DNA of 64,000 nucleotides from Pogona vitticeps (lineage: Eukaryota; Chordata; Lepidosauria; Squamata; Agamidae), in assembly GCF_051106095.1 (NCBI RefSeq), contig NC_135785.1, positions 97,523,001 to 97,587,000 of the forward strand. Reading direction: 5' to 3'. The notes beneath the pieces were generated by a model. It saw nothing but the letters and a program-made list of their open reading frames with translations. It searched no databases and was not told where the DNA came from. How positions within the stretch are numbered: the stretch's first letter is position 1; every line of letters starts with the position of its first letter. Positions 13,228 through 27,704 of this stretch are shown in pieces. Both the position numbers and the translations under genes were made by a program.

Positions 13228-13229
<2 letters not shown>
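11002..13229. other. Gene-free stretch
   Basis: This looks like unique intergenic sequence. An ACAC-rich patch is at about 11369-11390. A short segment at about 12783-12815 ('accatagtctctcaagactgaaggatgc') looks like part of a dispersed squamate repeat, but I cannot name it. No coding potential was recognised. Confidence 0.45.

Positions 13230-13313
<84 letters not shown>
13230..13313. repeat. (ATT)n microsatellite, about 28 copies
   Basis: An uninterrupted ATT/TTA trinucleotide tract. It produces spurious poly-Leu and poly-Ile ORFs on the two strands. No recognisable transposon 3' end lies directly beside it. Confidence 0.97.
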
Positions 13314-13314
<1 letters not shown>

Positions 13315-15197
13315 ACCATGAAAGTTCTCTCTAATATAATTGTTAGAAGAACGCAAGGCAAGAACATTTTAAAGTTATCATCCTCTTCTTTTAAAAGAGG
13401 CAAGCCAAGGGGAAAACCAAGATATCCTGATTCCCCATCCTTTATTTGTAGAGCTGCTGAGTATCAGGTGTTGGAAGCTCATCTCCTACACTTCAACCGG
13501 CAGTAACAGCGGGTCTCGATAATCTGCCAGCTTGGTTTTACCATTTGGGTTTGAAGAGTGGGTGGCAAGAAGGATAAAATAATGAATCCTATTCACCCCT
13601 TTAAATGAGAAATCACTTTTGAAGTTCCAAAGCCACAGTCAGCCATCTATTTTTATTGTTTGGACATACTGTTTTCCATTTGAGTCCAGTAGAAATGATA
13701 AAATACTGAATCCAGTGAGCATCTTTAAATTAGACTGCCTGCTTTCATCCTCTCTGCCCACCCCACTCTCCAAAACTGAAGGTATTTAATCAAACTCATC
13801 GCCCGCCCCTTTTTTTTGTTAAAATTCCAAGACCATGATTGTCTTTGTCCCTTTATCACACAGAATTTGGGAAATCAACTGGAATATGGTTGCACCAGCT
13901 CTATGCTGGAACAGGAGCCCAGGACTGTTGGGGGAGGCTGCATAATTACAGGTTTTCCAGCAAGGCTATGAATGGGAGTGGGGCCCCATTCTCCTCCCAG
14001 AGTCCGTGGTGGGTGGTTAGAGGGTGCATCTGAGAAAGGCGACTTCTCCGATGTTATACACCTACCATTCTGAAGTTGATCCAGCTCGGTAAGTTACTTA
14101 CCTCTTTTTCTTTAACTCTGGAAAGGATGAATAAGACGATCAGATATGAATTTTTAAAACCCACATGAACAAGGGCCATCCAAGCAGAGAACTAGATCCC
14201 ACATTGGCAATCTGGTCAATATCCTTCAGATCCACTCCCAGCCATGCTTTCAAAAGTTTGTTTCTCTATTTATGTGCAGGAACAATTACAACATAGAATC
14301 ATCTGGGCAAACAGACCTTTCTTGATGAAAAGTTCAAGCCCACATATAAACCAATCCGAGGCATTTAGCATCTGCAACTACCTTCTAAAAATTACACAGA
14401 AAACATGCATAAAGCATTTTTAGAACTTAGAAAAAAGCATGATTGTTACATCAAATTCAGCCTTACTTGATTTCTTTTATATCTTGCACTTGCCTAATTG
14501 AACAGATCTTCAGCAGTGTCACCTACCTTCCCTTTAAGGACATCCATAGGCCTTCCAAAAGATACAGGTTAATATATAATTTAAAAGCATGAATGAAGTC
14601 CCTCATTTTACTTTTGTTGTTCAATCAGTATGTTTCTCTGAGATTTTAAGAATTATCAGAAATGTGCTTCAAGTTTGTTTTCTCTGCTATTAAGATTTTT
14701 ACCACATGGTGGCGCAGAGTAAGGTAAAGAAGGGGAAAAGTTTTAGATGGTAAACAGAAAGCTTTTGGGAGAAGATACAGGACATCATTTGCCTTGCTTT
14801 TCTGCCAAGGAAGAGGTATTTAATTCATGCTGTTCTTCTTTCCTTTAATAAGTGGACAAAATATATTGGGGTTGTTCAAAAGTAAATGCAAGTTGTATTG
14901 TAATGAAATAGGAGATCATTCTTAGACTGCGGTGGGTTGATGAAAGCCTAAAAGAAAAACTCATCTGGAAGTATCAAACAAAGAATGAATTGCAAAATAT
15001 TTAAGCACTACCAGAACAGTAAGCTGGCAAGTCATTTCTAGAAGGTTTCTTCAATAGCTCTAGATGTATATGCCTATCCACTAGAGATCACTATCATAGT
15101 TTAGTGAGTTGCAAGCAGGCTTATTGTAGCCTTCCTATCAACATAATAATCCAGGCATGCCGTGATCTGGTTTAACACATAAGCAAGGACTGCCATG
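13314..15197. other. Gene-free stretch
   Basis: Unique-looking AT-rich DNA with no recognised repeat longer than a few tens of bases and no coding signal. Confidence 0.45.
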
Positions 15198-15358
15198 AAT
15201 AGAGTGCTGGACGAGGACTCAGAAGATCTGCTCTGCCATGGAAGTCCACAGGGTGGTAGTGGTGATGGTGATGATGGCAAAATACCTTAAATAGATTACA
15301 TATCTTGAAAAATCCATTACAGTCATCATAAGTCAAAAGCGACTTCACAGCACATAAT
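15198..15358 (+). repeat. Sauria-type SINE, internally deleted
   Basis: A tRNA-like head fragment ('agagtgctggacgaggactcagaagatctg') joins a 3' part 'gtcatcataagtcaaaagcgacttcacagcacat'. This is the RTE/Bov-B-like SINE tail. The usual middle section is missing. Confidence 0.6.
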
Positions 15359-15508
15359 AGCAGAGGAAAACATTCTGTTCAGAATGGACAAATCATTGGG
15401 CCATTTCAGCGGGGGACTTCCTAATGAGGGATTTCTTTTTCACTGCCTAAAGGGCAGTGGAAGGAGCACTTCAGTGTGATACACACACACTGACTCTCGG
15501 GCTAGCTA

Positions 15509-15769
15509 TAGTGGACCCTTGACTTACAGACGGCTTGACTTACAGACTTTTTGAGTTACAGACTTCTCTGGCAGCAAAATTTAGGTTTGACTTGCAGACT
15601 GAGAATTGACTTACAGACCAGAAAAAAACCAAAATGGAACAAAAACAGCCTGTTACGGGATTAATCGGTTTTCAATGCACTGTAGGTCAATGGAGACTCA
15701 ACCTACAGACTTTTTGACTTGAGAACTGCCTTCCAATACAGATTAAGTTCTCAAATCAAGACCCCACTG
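15509..15769. mobile_element. Non-autonomous Tc1/mariner-like element, copy 1
   Basis: A 261-bp element flanked by TA dinucleotides (15507-15508 and 15770-15771). Its ends resemble inverted termini: TAGTGGACCCTTGAC at the left, and TCAAGACCCCACTG at the right, which reverses to CAGTGGGGTCTTGA. Internal 'gacttacagac' motifs repeat in both orientations. A second copy in the opposite orientation lies at 43062-43317. There is no transposase, so it is a MITE that would have been moved in trans. Confidence 0.75.
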
Positions 15770-15796
15770 TATCTGGCAACAGGCACTTTTATGAAA

Positions 15797-15932
15797 CCAG
15801 GGTGTGCACCTTGTGGCCTTCTGTGCATTGTTGGGCCACAATTCCCAGCATACCTCACCATTGGCTCTGCTAGCTAAAGCTGATGGAAGATGAAGTCTAA
15901 CAACACTGGGAGGGTGGCAGATTGCCTACTGT
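15797..15932. mobile_element. Old hAT-like MITE
   Basis: The left end begins CAGGGTGTGCACCTTGTGGCC and the right end reads 'gggagggtggcagattgcctactg'. The centre has mirrored 'gggccacaattcccagc' and 'gaagtctaacaacactggg'. This is the palindromic layout of the abundant amniote hAT MITEs with CAGGGGTGGGCAACCT-type ends. It is strongly diverged and the target duplication is not clear. Confidence 0.5.
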
Positions 15933-17389
15933 GTTATAAAAATTAACTTGCCACCAAGCGGCCCAGACCTTATGCACCTGCAGTGCTTCCAACCTTGCTT
16001 AGGTTTCTGATGAGCTGGGATGTGATGAGTTCCTTCCCCCATCAGAGGGACAGCCAATCCAGGAGGCAAAACTTACTAAGCATTGGGAAAATCACATCGA
16101 ACCATGTTTAGCCCTATAACGAGTAGCAGAGACAATGGCTTGAAAAATGTTTTCCCAGTGGCAGTAATCCATAAGCAATACCACTCAGAGATATCACTCT
16201 GATGCTCCAGTTACAGGACCAGAACTTAGGTGACTTCCTTTTTTCCCCCCACTAAAATTCCAAGAATATTTCAGCCAGCATACCTTGGCTGAATGGGGGA
16301 TTCCGGAAATTTTAATATGAGAGGGGGGAAAAAACACTTTCCTGAAGCTTTGTTACAAACCATGCTTTCAGAACTCTTCCTTTGCCTACCTGCTGGGTGG
16401 GTGGTACATAGGATTGTGAAGGCTGGATCGACCGACTTCCACAAAACCACTCCCTTGTGGAATATTTTTGCCTCTCATACCAAAATAATATGGCTGGCTT
16501 GATTTGAATGAAGAGGAATGTCACCCCAGGCAGCAAACATCTGGGGTCACCACTGATAAAGGACCTGTATCTTCGACCACTAATAATATATGGCCTGGAG
16601 GAAGTGGGTGGGTGAGCAGGCCAAAGCATCTGCTGACATTGCTGCTCTCTCTTTCCCGCTCCAGACTGTGAGGGGCCCCAATCCTCCAAGCCAGAAAAGC
16701 AGAACAACCTTCTGCCTGGCAACCTTCTATTGCCTTTGGCCTCCACCAAAGAGGCCCGGGACAGGAAAAGGGAGAACACTTACTGAATATGAACCTTGCT
16801 GCACCTTGAAGACAAACACCTTTGCTCTGGCAAGTTTTTGGTTAACAACACCTGTACTTCAGTTTATCATTGCTTCTCTCCAATCCGTTAATTTTCTTCA
16901 AACCAGAGATGGGGGGGGGAGTGCGTGTTATTGAGCAGCCCCTTCCAGATCACTGCACACTAATGCAAAGATCAGGCCCTACAGCATGCTATAGGGCCCA
17001 ACCCTTTCTGCTTCTCCTGAGGATCAAGGAATCGGGTTGAAAAACAGTGCAGGCTCCTGGCGTGCAGTGGGATTTCTAATTCATAAAAGCAAAACATTGC
17101 CCTGACTCAGCCTGGATCCTGCGCGTGCAAAGGGGGACCTCTGAGAAGGATGGACAAAGTGTCTCTGTGCATGTGCGGAGGGCTTTCCCCTTTGTCAACA
17201 CAAAACGACGAGAAGATACTACATACATAAAGACGGTGAGAAGGATTGTGGCAGACTCAAGCCCCGGTACGTTTTAATTGGCGAGTAGTCGGTGGTCTTT
17301 TTGTTGTTGCTATTTTGCTTTTTGTTTTTTAACGGAAAATTCATGACATGGAAATTTATGATATGTGGCGTTCTTGAAACACTGTGAAT
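15933..17389. other. Gene-free stretch before the EGR2 CpG island
   Basis: No gene or clear repeat. Minor C and G homopolymer runs lie at about 16245 and 16911. CpG density rises from about 17.1 kb. Confidence 0.45.
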
Positions 17390-17622
17390 CGGTCGAATCT
17401 AGAATTAAAAGGCCGTGTTAAGGGAGGCTGGGAGGGCCGCCACGCCTCATCCGTTGAAATCAACGCCGCCTGGGCACCGGCCCGACACGTATCCTCCTTG
17501 ACATCCGTTTCGTGTGGATTCGGAAGACTCTCCCGACGCGACGGAGCTGGGCTACATTTTATGCACGCCGGCTCGCCCACAGGAACTTCTCTCCGCAGGC
17601 GGCTGGAGAGGATCTAAACAAC

Positions 17623-17631
17623 GCGGGGGCG
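17623..17631 (+). promoter_or_regulatory. EGR-family consensus site
   Basis: GCGGGGGCG matches the zinc-finger target GCG(G/T)GGGCG that EGR proteins themselves bind. It lies about 0.8 kb upstream of the inferred EGR2 start site, so auto- or cross-regulation is possible. In a GC-rich island a match can occur by chance. Confidence 0.4.
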
Positions 17632-18321
17632 AGCGGGCGAGGGTTCGCCGGCGGGGGACCGAGCCCCAGCCGCTCCGCCGGGCTCATTTTTTCCTTGCGA
17701 TCGGCGACCGAGGCGCCTCTCAAGCCTTGTTCCGCTCCCCTGGACGGGCGCAAACTTTCCGCCCGAACCGCGCCTTCGGAACCCATTCATCTTTATCGGC
17801 GCATCTTTCCGTCGCTAATTCAGAAAAGTCAAGCCAGTCGCCGGCGCGCGGTGGGGGGGGAAGGGCGGGGAAGGGGAAGGAGGGATTCCGCTTTGGTGAA
17901 GGCAGCTCTTCTCTGATTCGTCCGCTCGCCTTGTGGTTACGAGGTGCCAAGAAAAGTGAGCGGGGGTTTGACGGCGTCTGTCTCGGCGCTGCTCCGTCTT
18001 CTTTCCGAAGTTGAAGTTTCCGGAAGGACTCCCAAAAAGGCAGTCGGGGAGGAGGAGCCCCGAGGTTGCCGGATGCTCGCCTTTTTAGGAATGGGGCCCG
18101 GCAACCGGAATATCCCTCTCTGGAGGGCTGTGAGAAAGCCAGCGCCGAAGATCCCGGCCAGCGCTTCCCCGCCCGCATTCCGAAGTGCACAAATCACGGG
18201 GAAGATCGGGGTTAACACAGACACGCGTTCACCCGCCTAAAAGTCGCCCTTCTTTCTCCAGCCGGGCGCTGTTTCACGCTCTCGAACGCCCGGGCGAGGA
18301 TCCAGCCACTCAGGGCGCGCC

Positions 18322-18329
18322 ATGCTAAT
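18322..18329 (+). promoter_or_regulatory. Octamer-like POU site in EGR2 promoter
   Basis: ATGCTAAT is an octamer-type POU motif, about 130 bp upstream of the inferred start site, followed by a TGACG half-site at 18338-18342. POU factors (Oct6/Brn2) are known regulators of EGR2, but mainly through a distal enhancer. Confidence 0.35.
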
Positions 18330-18379
18330 TTCCCATGTGACGAGCCTCCCCGGCCCAGCTCCCTTCCCTGTTCCTCAGT

Positions 18380-18389
18380 CCTTATATGG
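18380..18389 (+). promoter_or_regulatory. CArG box / serum response element of EGR2
   Basis: CCTTATATGG is a perfect CC(A/T)6GG CArG box, the SRF binding site. It lies about 40 bp upstream of the TATA-like box. SRF/TCF sites drive immediate-early induction of EGR-family genes, so the site is expected here. Confidence 0.8.
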
Positions 18390-18393
18390 GCAG

Positions 18394-18401
18394 TGACGTA
18401 G
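18394..18401 (+). promoter_or_regulatory. CRE-like site of EGR2
   Basis: TGACGTAG is one step from the palindromic CREB site TGACGTCA and contains the intact TGACG half-site. It directly follows the CArG box, so the two would act as a compact signal-responsive unit. Confidence 0.6.
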
Positions 18402-18420
18402 CGGGCATTCACAGGCTCCC

Positions 18421-18428
18421 AATAAATA
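18421..18428 (+). promoter_or_regulatory. TATA-like box of EGR2
   Basis: AATAAATA, preceded by a CCAAT-containing 'ctcccaat', sits about 30 bp upstream of the inferred start site near 18450. The start site itself is inferred from this spacing. Confidence 0.55.
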
Positions 18429-18449
18429 GTTAGAGCAAGACTTTCCATC

Positions 18450-18725
18450 CACTGAGCGCTGCAATTGATTAAAACGGCTCGACACCCAGTGTTCCAACAA
18501 CATTTTACAGCAACTCCTGGGGCTTTGATTAGCAGATTAAGAGAGAGAGAGAGAGAGAGAGAGACGAGAGATCCTTTCGATCTCAATCAGGCATTGTTAT
18601 TGCTATCGTTGGTTTTAAGTACTGGAGGAGACGCACCCCACCACCACCACCTTGCCATCTCCCTGAATTAAGCTCACAACCCAGGCAAAAGGCAGGGCTT
18701 CTTCGCTCCTTTGCCTGTGGCGCAA
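18450..18725 (+). other. EGR2 5' UTR (inferred start)
   Basis: About 275 bases between the inferred start site and the ATG. They contain a (GA)n run at 18540-18564 and a CACCAC run near 18639-18650. No upstream ATG lies between the inferred cap site and the start codon, so scanning ribosomes would reach the MM start directly. The 5' boundary is inferred from the TATA-like box. Confidence 0.55.
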
Positions 18726-21464
<2,739 letters not shown>

Positions 21465-21499
21465 TGCCGCCGCCGGGCCGCCTGTTGGGGCCGGACTCC

Positions 21500-21501
<2 letters not shown>

Positions 21502-21531
<30 letters not shown>
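21502..21531 (+). repeat. (CTG)10 tract in EGR2 3' UTR
   Basis: Ten uninterrupted CTG units start 38 bases after the stop codon, in the sense direction of the transcript. Confidence 0.95.
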
Positions 21532-21532
<1 letters not shown>

Positions 21533-23015
21533 GCGCGGAGGCCTTCCGGCTGTCCCGCCGCCACCGAGCGATCCCGCCGCCTCCGGGAACCGCCGGGCAG
21601 GGGACTCCGGAAAGGCATCCCTCCCGTCTCCCGCGCCTAAGGCTCGCCCCGGTGGGCGGCTCGGCCGAAGCGGCGCCCGGCGATCGGGGGTCGGACTTGG
21701 GACTGTTTGGCCAAGCGCCTGGGCTGAGACCGCGGCTTTGCCAAAGGAGACGGGGGTAAATCTGGGGCGGGGAAGGGGGAAAGGAGAGGGCCGGGGGGAA
21801 GGGAAAGGCGGCCGCGTGCACTTTATTGGATCACACGCACCCCCGTGAATCCAGCGGCAGGAATCGCTGGTGACTTGCCAAAGCCGTTTAAAAGTAGGGG
21901 GAAAAAACTTAACCAAACCCATCTCAGTCTCCACAGTGGTGCGCATCATAGGGTGGGTTGCTCGAGACCGGGAGATTTTCTTAAGTTATCTTAGCAATAT
22001 TGAAGTGCAACTAATACAGCAGCGAGCCTAACGCGCATTTTCTTGGGGAGGAAATTCCGCTACATGTACCAGCGGCCGTCAATGTGTTTCGGGCCGGGCT
22101 ACTGCTGGAGAAGACGGAAGTGCAATGTGAAGGGAGGCAGAGGACAAGCTTGTGGCAATGTCTGGTTTGCTTGTTTTCTTTTCTTTTTTTAAAGGTACTT
22201 TTCAGATTTTAAATAGTTATTCTCCTCCCCCTCCGGTGTATATTTCCTGCCTTTCATTCCTTTTTGAGTGTAGATTGTTTTTTTTTTAAAATATATTAAC
22301 ACAACCTGCACTGTTCTCAGCCTTTTTCGGGAAAGTGAGGAAGGTTTGAATCAGCGGACTGAAGAGAGAGGTTTAACTTATTATTTAAAGGGAGACTGTA
22401 CATACGTTCTCAGATGTCTGGGTGCATGCAAGTGTGTTGAACTGTCCTGGGTGCCTTTCCCCTCCTCTTTTGGATATTTAGACAATGGTTCAGTGGCTGC
22501 ATGTTCAATTGGTTGCCTTATAATTAATCATGATGGGCCAGGAGTGGGAGAAGGTTGAAAGAACGTTTTCAACTCCCTGGTTTAGTATAGCTGTATATTT
22601 CTGCCTATTAATATTTGAATTTTTCTAGAAACTCTATTTTTGTATGCACTGGTGGGGTTCTTTTGTGTGTGTATATGTATGTGACTTCAGTGTTGCTTTT
22701 GTAGCATATAATAATTGAAAAACAGATCACAGAGTGTAAATAATATCTTTCTAGGCCTGACAGAAAAGTTGTTCACTCCTGCACAGTGGCCAAGATAAAC
22801 ATTTCTATTCTAATCAGCCACAACCACTAACTTGAACCATCTCTGCAAAAGGTGGTTTTATGATGAATATGGTATACATAATAGTTGTCTGTAAATGCAA
22901 CAAAACCACAGCCGTGCCCAATCCTGATACTAACTATTTCACATATTGAGTCATTTATGGCCAGAGGAAACACGGGGAGAACAGCTCCCTCCTTTGGAGA
23001 TTCCTATTGACAGAA

Positions 23016-23027
23016 AATAAAAATAAA
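23016..23027 (+). terminator. Candidate poly(A) signals of EGR2
   Basis: Two AATAAA hexamers lie back to back, and T-rich sequence follows ('tttatatattttctaaag'). They lie about 1.55 kb after the stop codon. Other weaker variants upstream cannot be excluded. Confidence 0.4.
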
Positions 23028-23030
23028 AAT

Positions 23031-24447
23031 TTATATATTTTCTAAAGCTACATTAGTTTTCAATGTTTCGATTTTTTGCGACTGTAGAGATACTTTCTCA
23101 GAGACACAATAATTAAAGACAACAGTAATTTTATTATAAAATAACTTTGAATTCCTGATTTTTATATTCCCCACTCCAAATCCCATAAAATATGACCATC
23201 TGGGACGTGATGGGCACAAGGTGTTCTAAGGAAGAGGGACTGGGGGGAAATTTAAAGGACCATCTCTAACTTATTGATAGAGAAGTGACTTAACTCTTCC
23301 TTTTATCAAAATTGAACCCAATGGATAGGCCATCCGAAGTGATGGAGTGTTGTTCCATTATTCCAGTGAGACAAGTACACCCCCGAGGCTGATCATGTTT
23401 ACCTAGACGCAAGCTCCATTGTATTTAGTGGGCCCTATAAATAAGCACAGCCCTAACCAGCAGCCCTAACCAGTTTTTCAGGCTGCTCCATACGCGTTGC
23501 TTACTGTACATATAGCAATACATATACAGTATATTCCACCTTTCCTCCTTGAATGTACGTGGCTTTCCCTTTTCCCCGTTTATCCTCACAATAACCCTGT
23601 GAGGGAAGTCAGGCTGAAAGACGGTGATCTGCTCCATCTATGTTTGCCCGCCTCATGTACAGTATTTTCTTTTCTTGGCACTGTTGGGGAAACAGTGTTG
23701 CATTAAATTTGTGCCACTGTGTAGCAACACAAATAAATGCGCTCATTTATGAAACTGCAGTCATCTAAGAAAAGAAAAGAAAAAGGACAGTTGCATGCCC
23801 CCTCTCTGGAACTCAGAGCAACGTGCTTGTCCCGTTATCAAGCAGTTTGGCATTCAGTGTCCATTTCAAATGGTTGGACTACAACATCCACCATGCTTTC
23901 TGAGGGGGCTTGTAGTCTGACACATCTGGAGAGTGCCTGATGGGGGAATCTGCTACAGACAACCACAGATTTTAAATATTGTGTGCTGGCTGGGCCTCTG
24001 CATGATTACTCAGAAGGAAAACCTGACACGTTTAATAGGAGTTACTCCTGAACGTGTACGATTGCGGGGGTGCAGGGTGGTCTTAGGTCCTTGGAAGAGA
24101 GGTCCCACTGATGTCACTGGCATGTACTGTCAAGGAAGTAGAATCTAGGATTGCTGGCTTGGAGCAGGGTCTCAAAAAGGCAGCTTCTGTGCTGCAGGAC
24201 CACCTGCTTTAGAAACTGGAGCTTTGACATGATACTGCTGGAGGGGAAAAAAAATTAAAAACCCAAATCTCCTAGGCTTGCAGAAGTGCTTCCGGAAAGC
24301 CTCCAAATAGTTCTGTAAATCCCAGAATAGGAAAAGTAAAGCTTCATTTCAAGTCCTGCACATGTATGTCAGTCCTTGCCAATTTGATGAAAATTCCACC
24401 TGAGAAAATGGGAACTGGTAAAAGCCAGTGAGCAGGGGAGATTTGGT
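23031..24447. other. Intergenic DNA between EGR2 and ADO, left part
   Basis: No gene. A tandem 'cagccctaac' pair is at about 23452-23475. A degenerate palindromic DNA-element trace lies at about 23860-23940, where 'ttggactacaacatcc' and 'cttgtagtctgacacatctgg' mirror each other. Confidence 0.45.
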
Positions 24448-24616
24448 TTAAATGGATTAAAAGCACAATAAAACTGATTTAAATCACAATTTAATTTTTT
24501 TTAAAACAGTTTTTTTGACAATTTTTGTGTTTTTTTAAATTTAAATTGTGCTTTTAAACGTGATTTAAATCAATCTGATTTCTTTTTTTAAAAAATCATT
24601 TATTTTTATCCACCCT
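24448..24616. mobile_element. AT-rich palindromic MITE-like repeat, copy 1
   Basis: Contains 'gatttaaatcacaattt' and its mirrored form, plus a perfect 13-bp inverted pair TTAAAAGCACAAT (24457-24469) / ATTGTGCTTTTAA (24545-24557). It ends 'tttatttttatccaccctg'. A related copy in the opposite orientation is at 27268-27405, starting 'ggtagataaaaatg'. There is no coding capacity, and I cannot assign the superfamily. Confidence 0.55.
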
Positions 24617-27267
24617 GCCAGTCGGTATAGAAATGGATCATCCTCCCTTCTCTTCTTCGCAGAGATCCTTTGTAAACTGAATCCCTGAGATGAGCACCAA
24701 GGACTTCCCCTGTTAGTAATAAATAGAAAAGTTAATGCAAATGAGGGCGTTTTGACTCACTACTGTTCCGTGATTTCAGGCAAGCTAATTTAAGCAGGCT
24801 CAGGAAATAAAATACCACACCAACCAACCCACACACCCACCGAGGGCCCACTCGGAGAAAGGGGCTTTCAGGGCTCAGATGGGCAAGGAAAAGGTGCCTA
24901 TGGCTTTGTGACGAGAGCTTAAAGTACATCATGGTACAATCGGATTCCATTTCAAGTAGGTCACAACCTTAAATGCCTCTTAACCCTGGAAGAGGCATGA
25001 AAAACTATCAGTTTAATGGAAACGTCAATAATAACATGACCTATTGTATGTAGAGCAGGCAGTAATATTGTAGAAGTAAAAAGTCCCCAAACAGTTCTTT
25101 TCAGAGCCTGCTTGCTTGCTCCCAGCAACCAGGTGTATCAGGGACACGCCCACTGTCCATTCCTAGAGTCTCTTGGCTCTGCTGGTCCTTCTCACTCTTC
25201 AAGGATGCCTTCACCATTCTCTCTTCTCATCCCCAGGACTTAGTAGGGAACCATATTGGGGTGAACATCAGATTCCCCCCCCCCAGCCTTCTGTGGATCA
25301 GGTGACATAAAAAATCATGGCCACACCATCACTAGGTCCTCAGCCTAAGAATGTTAATCTCTACTCCATGTTTTGGCAGGGAATCTCCTCATCCTGTTTC
25401 TTTGAATGGGGATGAGGAAAAGAAGCTGTGTTCTCACCTAGCTTCCCCAAGCATTGTGGAGAATGGCCACCATCCCATGTTGTCTAGCAGGGAGAACTCC
25501 CACAATTATTTCTAATCACTGATCAAACAATGGACATTCCTTTCTCCACCAACTATAGGGTGGGGCTTGGGAAGAGGGACTTGGAGCTTCTCTCGGTCAC
25601 ATTTGGACCCTCTACAGATTTGGTCCCGAGGCCAGCGACCCACCCTTCCCATAAGACAGTGTTGATTGGACAAGGTGGAAATGGGCCTGATAAGGGCTTC
25701 TTGCTAAAAATTAGAAGCCACCATTGTGTGGCTTAAAAAGAGAACCAACTTTTGGAAAGGCCAACGGAGCAAGTGGAGTGGCTTATGACACAGTGGGTCA
25801 CTGCAAGAAATGTTCATCTCCTGGTCTTTTTACTCCATTTACTGAAACAGTTATTTTATCACAAAATATATTATCACAACAGATACAGTAGGCACTTTGC
25901 AGAACACACAGCGACATAAGGATGGCTCACAATAACATTAACATGACTTTTCTCCTCCTGAGAAGCTACATGCCCTGGTGCTGCTGACAATTGTTGTCCA
26001 ACAACACCCATTCTCTTTGCCCTCCATGAGGAAGGGGAAATGATTTTAACAAAACATCACTAATTTCAGTAAATCTGCTCTGAAAGTTAATGTGCTTAGA
26101 ATGTTACACACAAGGCATCTTAAATGCCACAATTCCAGTTTATTATTGGCAGGTGACAAAGTATGTAGGGTGATAGAAAAGGGGACAATTTTCTCTAACT
26201 TGGTTTTAACTCTTCTCATTGAGAAAATCTGGTCTTGGAGGAGATGGAAAAGATCAGTCTAATAGACTGGGTTTGGGCAGAAAACTGCTGGGTCTACTGA
26301 TATCTGGTTACCTTGCAATAGGGCAACTACTGTATTTCTGACTACTGTACTAGTTCTTCAATGTTCCCAAATATATTGCCAGTTAAAAACAGCAACAAAT
26401 GTAACCAGAAGTGATGTAAAACGACTGGGTTCACCTTCCTTACAGCACTGAAAACTAATTGCTGAGCTCAGACTTATTTAAATTCTAACTATATGTCTTC
26501 TGCATTAAGTTCTGCCTAGTAGTTCCTGAAGTTTTCTGGAATAAAAGGAAGGAAGCCAGTCTTGCAAGCCTGAAGCCTGTCCACCCCTGAAAATCCGTTT
26601 CATTAGATGCGAGAACTCCGTTGATTTCCACAGATTTTGAACTTCAACTCTTTGTAAGGGAAAGCATCCAGAAAGGCTCTTGCATTGGAGAGACTCAGCT
26701 ATTATTTCCATGTAAGAAGTTCTGACAAAACGTTGCAGTTTCTGGAAAGGATGAGCCCACCATAGTTTTGTAATTTGTTGTTTCATATACACAAGCTGTG
26801 ATCCCCAGTCTTCTATAATCCTCAACTGAAGATTTCCGCTTGAAACCCCAAGCTCATTGGCCTCCCCTCAGGAACTTGATAAAGCATATGAATCACCTCA
26901 CTGTAAATTATACAGAATGCCTGCAGAAATGTATGTGAAAACTGAAAGAACCCACAAAGGCTACAGACAGTGCTTCTGGGAGTTGTACTCCAAATAAGTA
27001 ACTTTTCTAAGCTGTGCCACCAGCCTAGCATATTAGTGCCACAAATTGCCAGTGGCAGGCTCCCACAGGACAAGGACCAACCATCTGTGTGCAGACAACA
27101 GATCTGCCATTCTGCAAATGGTTTCTTCCATATCAGCAACATCCCTAAAGCTGGCTTCTTATACAATGCTAGGGATGTAGTTGCTCTCCATCATGTAAAT
27201 GGCACTGGTATCTTTCCTTGAGGAAAGCCTTTAAGTGGCTCTCCTGCACCTTGGGACAAATAGCAAG
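24617..27267. other. Gene-free stretch
   Basis: Unique-looking intergenic DNA with a C run at about 25277. A weak DNA-element trace ('attgttgtccaacaacaccc') lies near 25991. No gene is supported; the longest ORF here (about 106 aa, - strand, 26505-26825) has no recognisable family features. Confidence 0.45.
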
Positions 27268-27405
27268 GTAGATAAAAATGAATGATTTTAAAAAATATTT
27301 AATTGATTTGAATCACAATTTATATTTAAAAAATCATTTTCAAAAATTTAAATGGGCAAAAAAATTCCCTTTTTTAATTCAATTGTGATTTAAATCAAAT
27401 CCATG
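27268..27405. mobile_element. AT-rich palindromic MITE-like repeat, copy 2
   Basis: Begins 'ggtagataaaaatgaatgatttt' and ends 'ttgtgatttaaatcaaatccatgc'. It is the reverse-oriented relative of 24448-24616. Confidence 0.5.
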
Positions 27406-27704
27406 CTGACAAATAGGCATTAAGAGGCTTTGCCAAGCTTTGAAATTAAAGGTAAAACATATTGGGAAAGATCCTATCATCCAGGCTCCTCCTCATATGT
27501 AGAACAGACCAAATTATTTTTTTAAAAACTGTCTATAATATCCTATTTATAAGTCCTCCTGATTGCCCAACTTTTCCTCACTTTCTCTGTACTTTTTGGA
27601 ATAGGATTTGGGAAGCTGCTGGTCATTATCACCAGAAATTGGGCCTTGGCTTTCCTGTTTGTTTTTGGAAGGGTGCCCTTCAGCCAAGTTAAGTTTACAG
27701 TGGA

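Larger units (their letters stand above)
21465..23030 (+). other. EGR2 3' UTR (inferred extent)
   Basis: The sequence after the TGA is at first GC-rich and then turns AT-rich near 22.1 kb. It holds a (CTG)10 run (21502-21531), ATTTA motifs at 22383-22387 and 22476-22480 that fit the AU-rich elements of short-lived immediate-early mRNAs, and a conserved-looking T-rich segment at 22600-22760. Two overlapping-type AATAAA signals at 23016-23021 and 23022-23027 are candidate poly(A) signals. The true end is not proven. Confidence 0.5.

Noticed and set aside
13113-13356. Poly-Leu and poly-Ile ORFs
   Set aside because: They are products of the (ATT)n tract.
16312-16779. 155-codon - strand ORF upstream of EGR2
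   Set aside because: No recognisable domain, mixed composition, no splice or promoter context and no family resemblance.
18711-18725. EGR2 start 15 bases upstream
   Set aside because: That codon is TTG. The conserved MMTAK start at 18726 fits the vertebrate protein.
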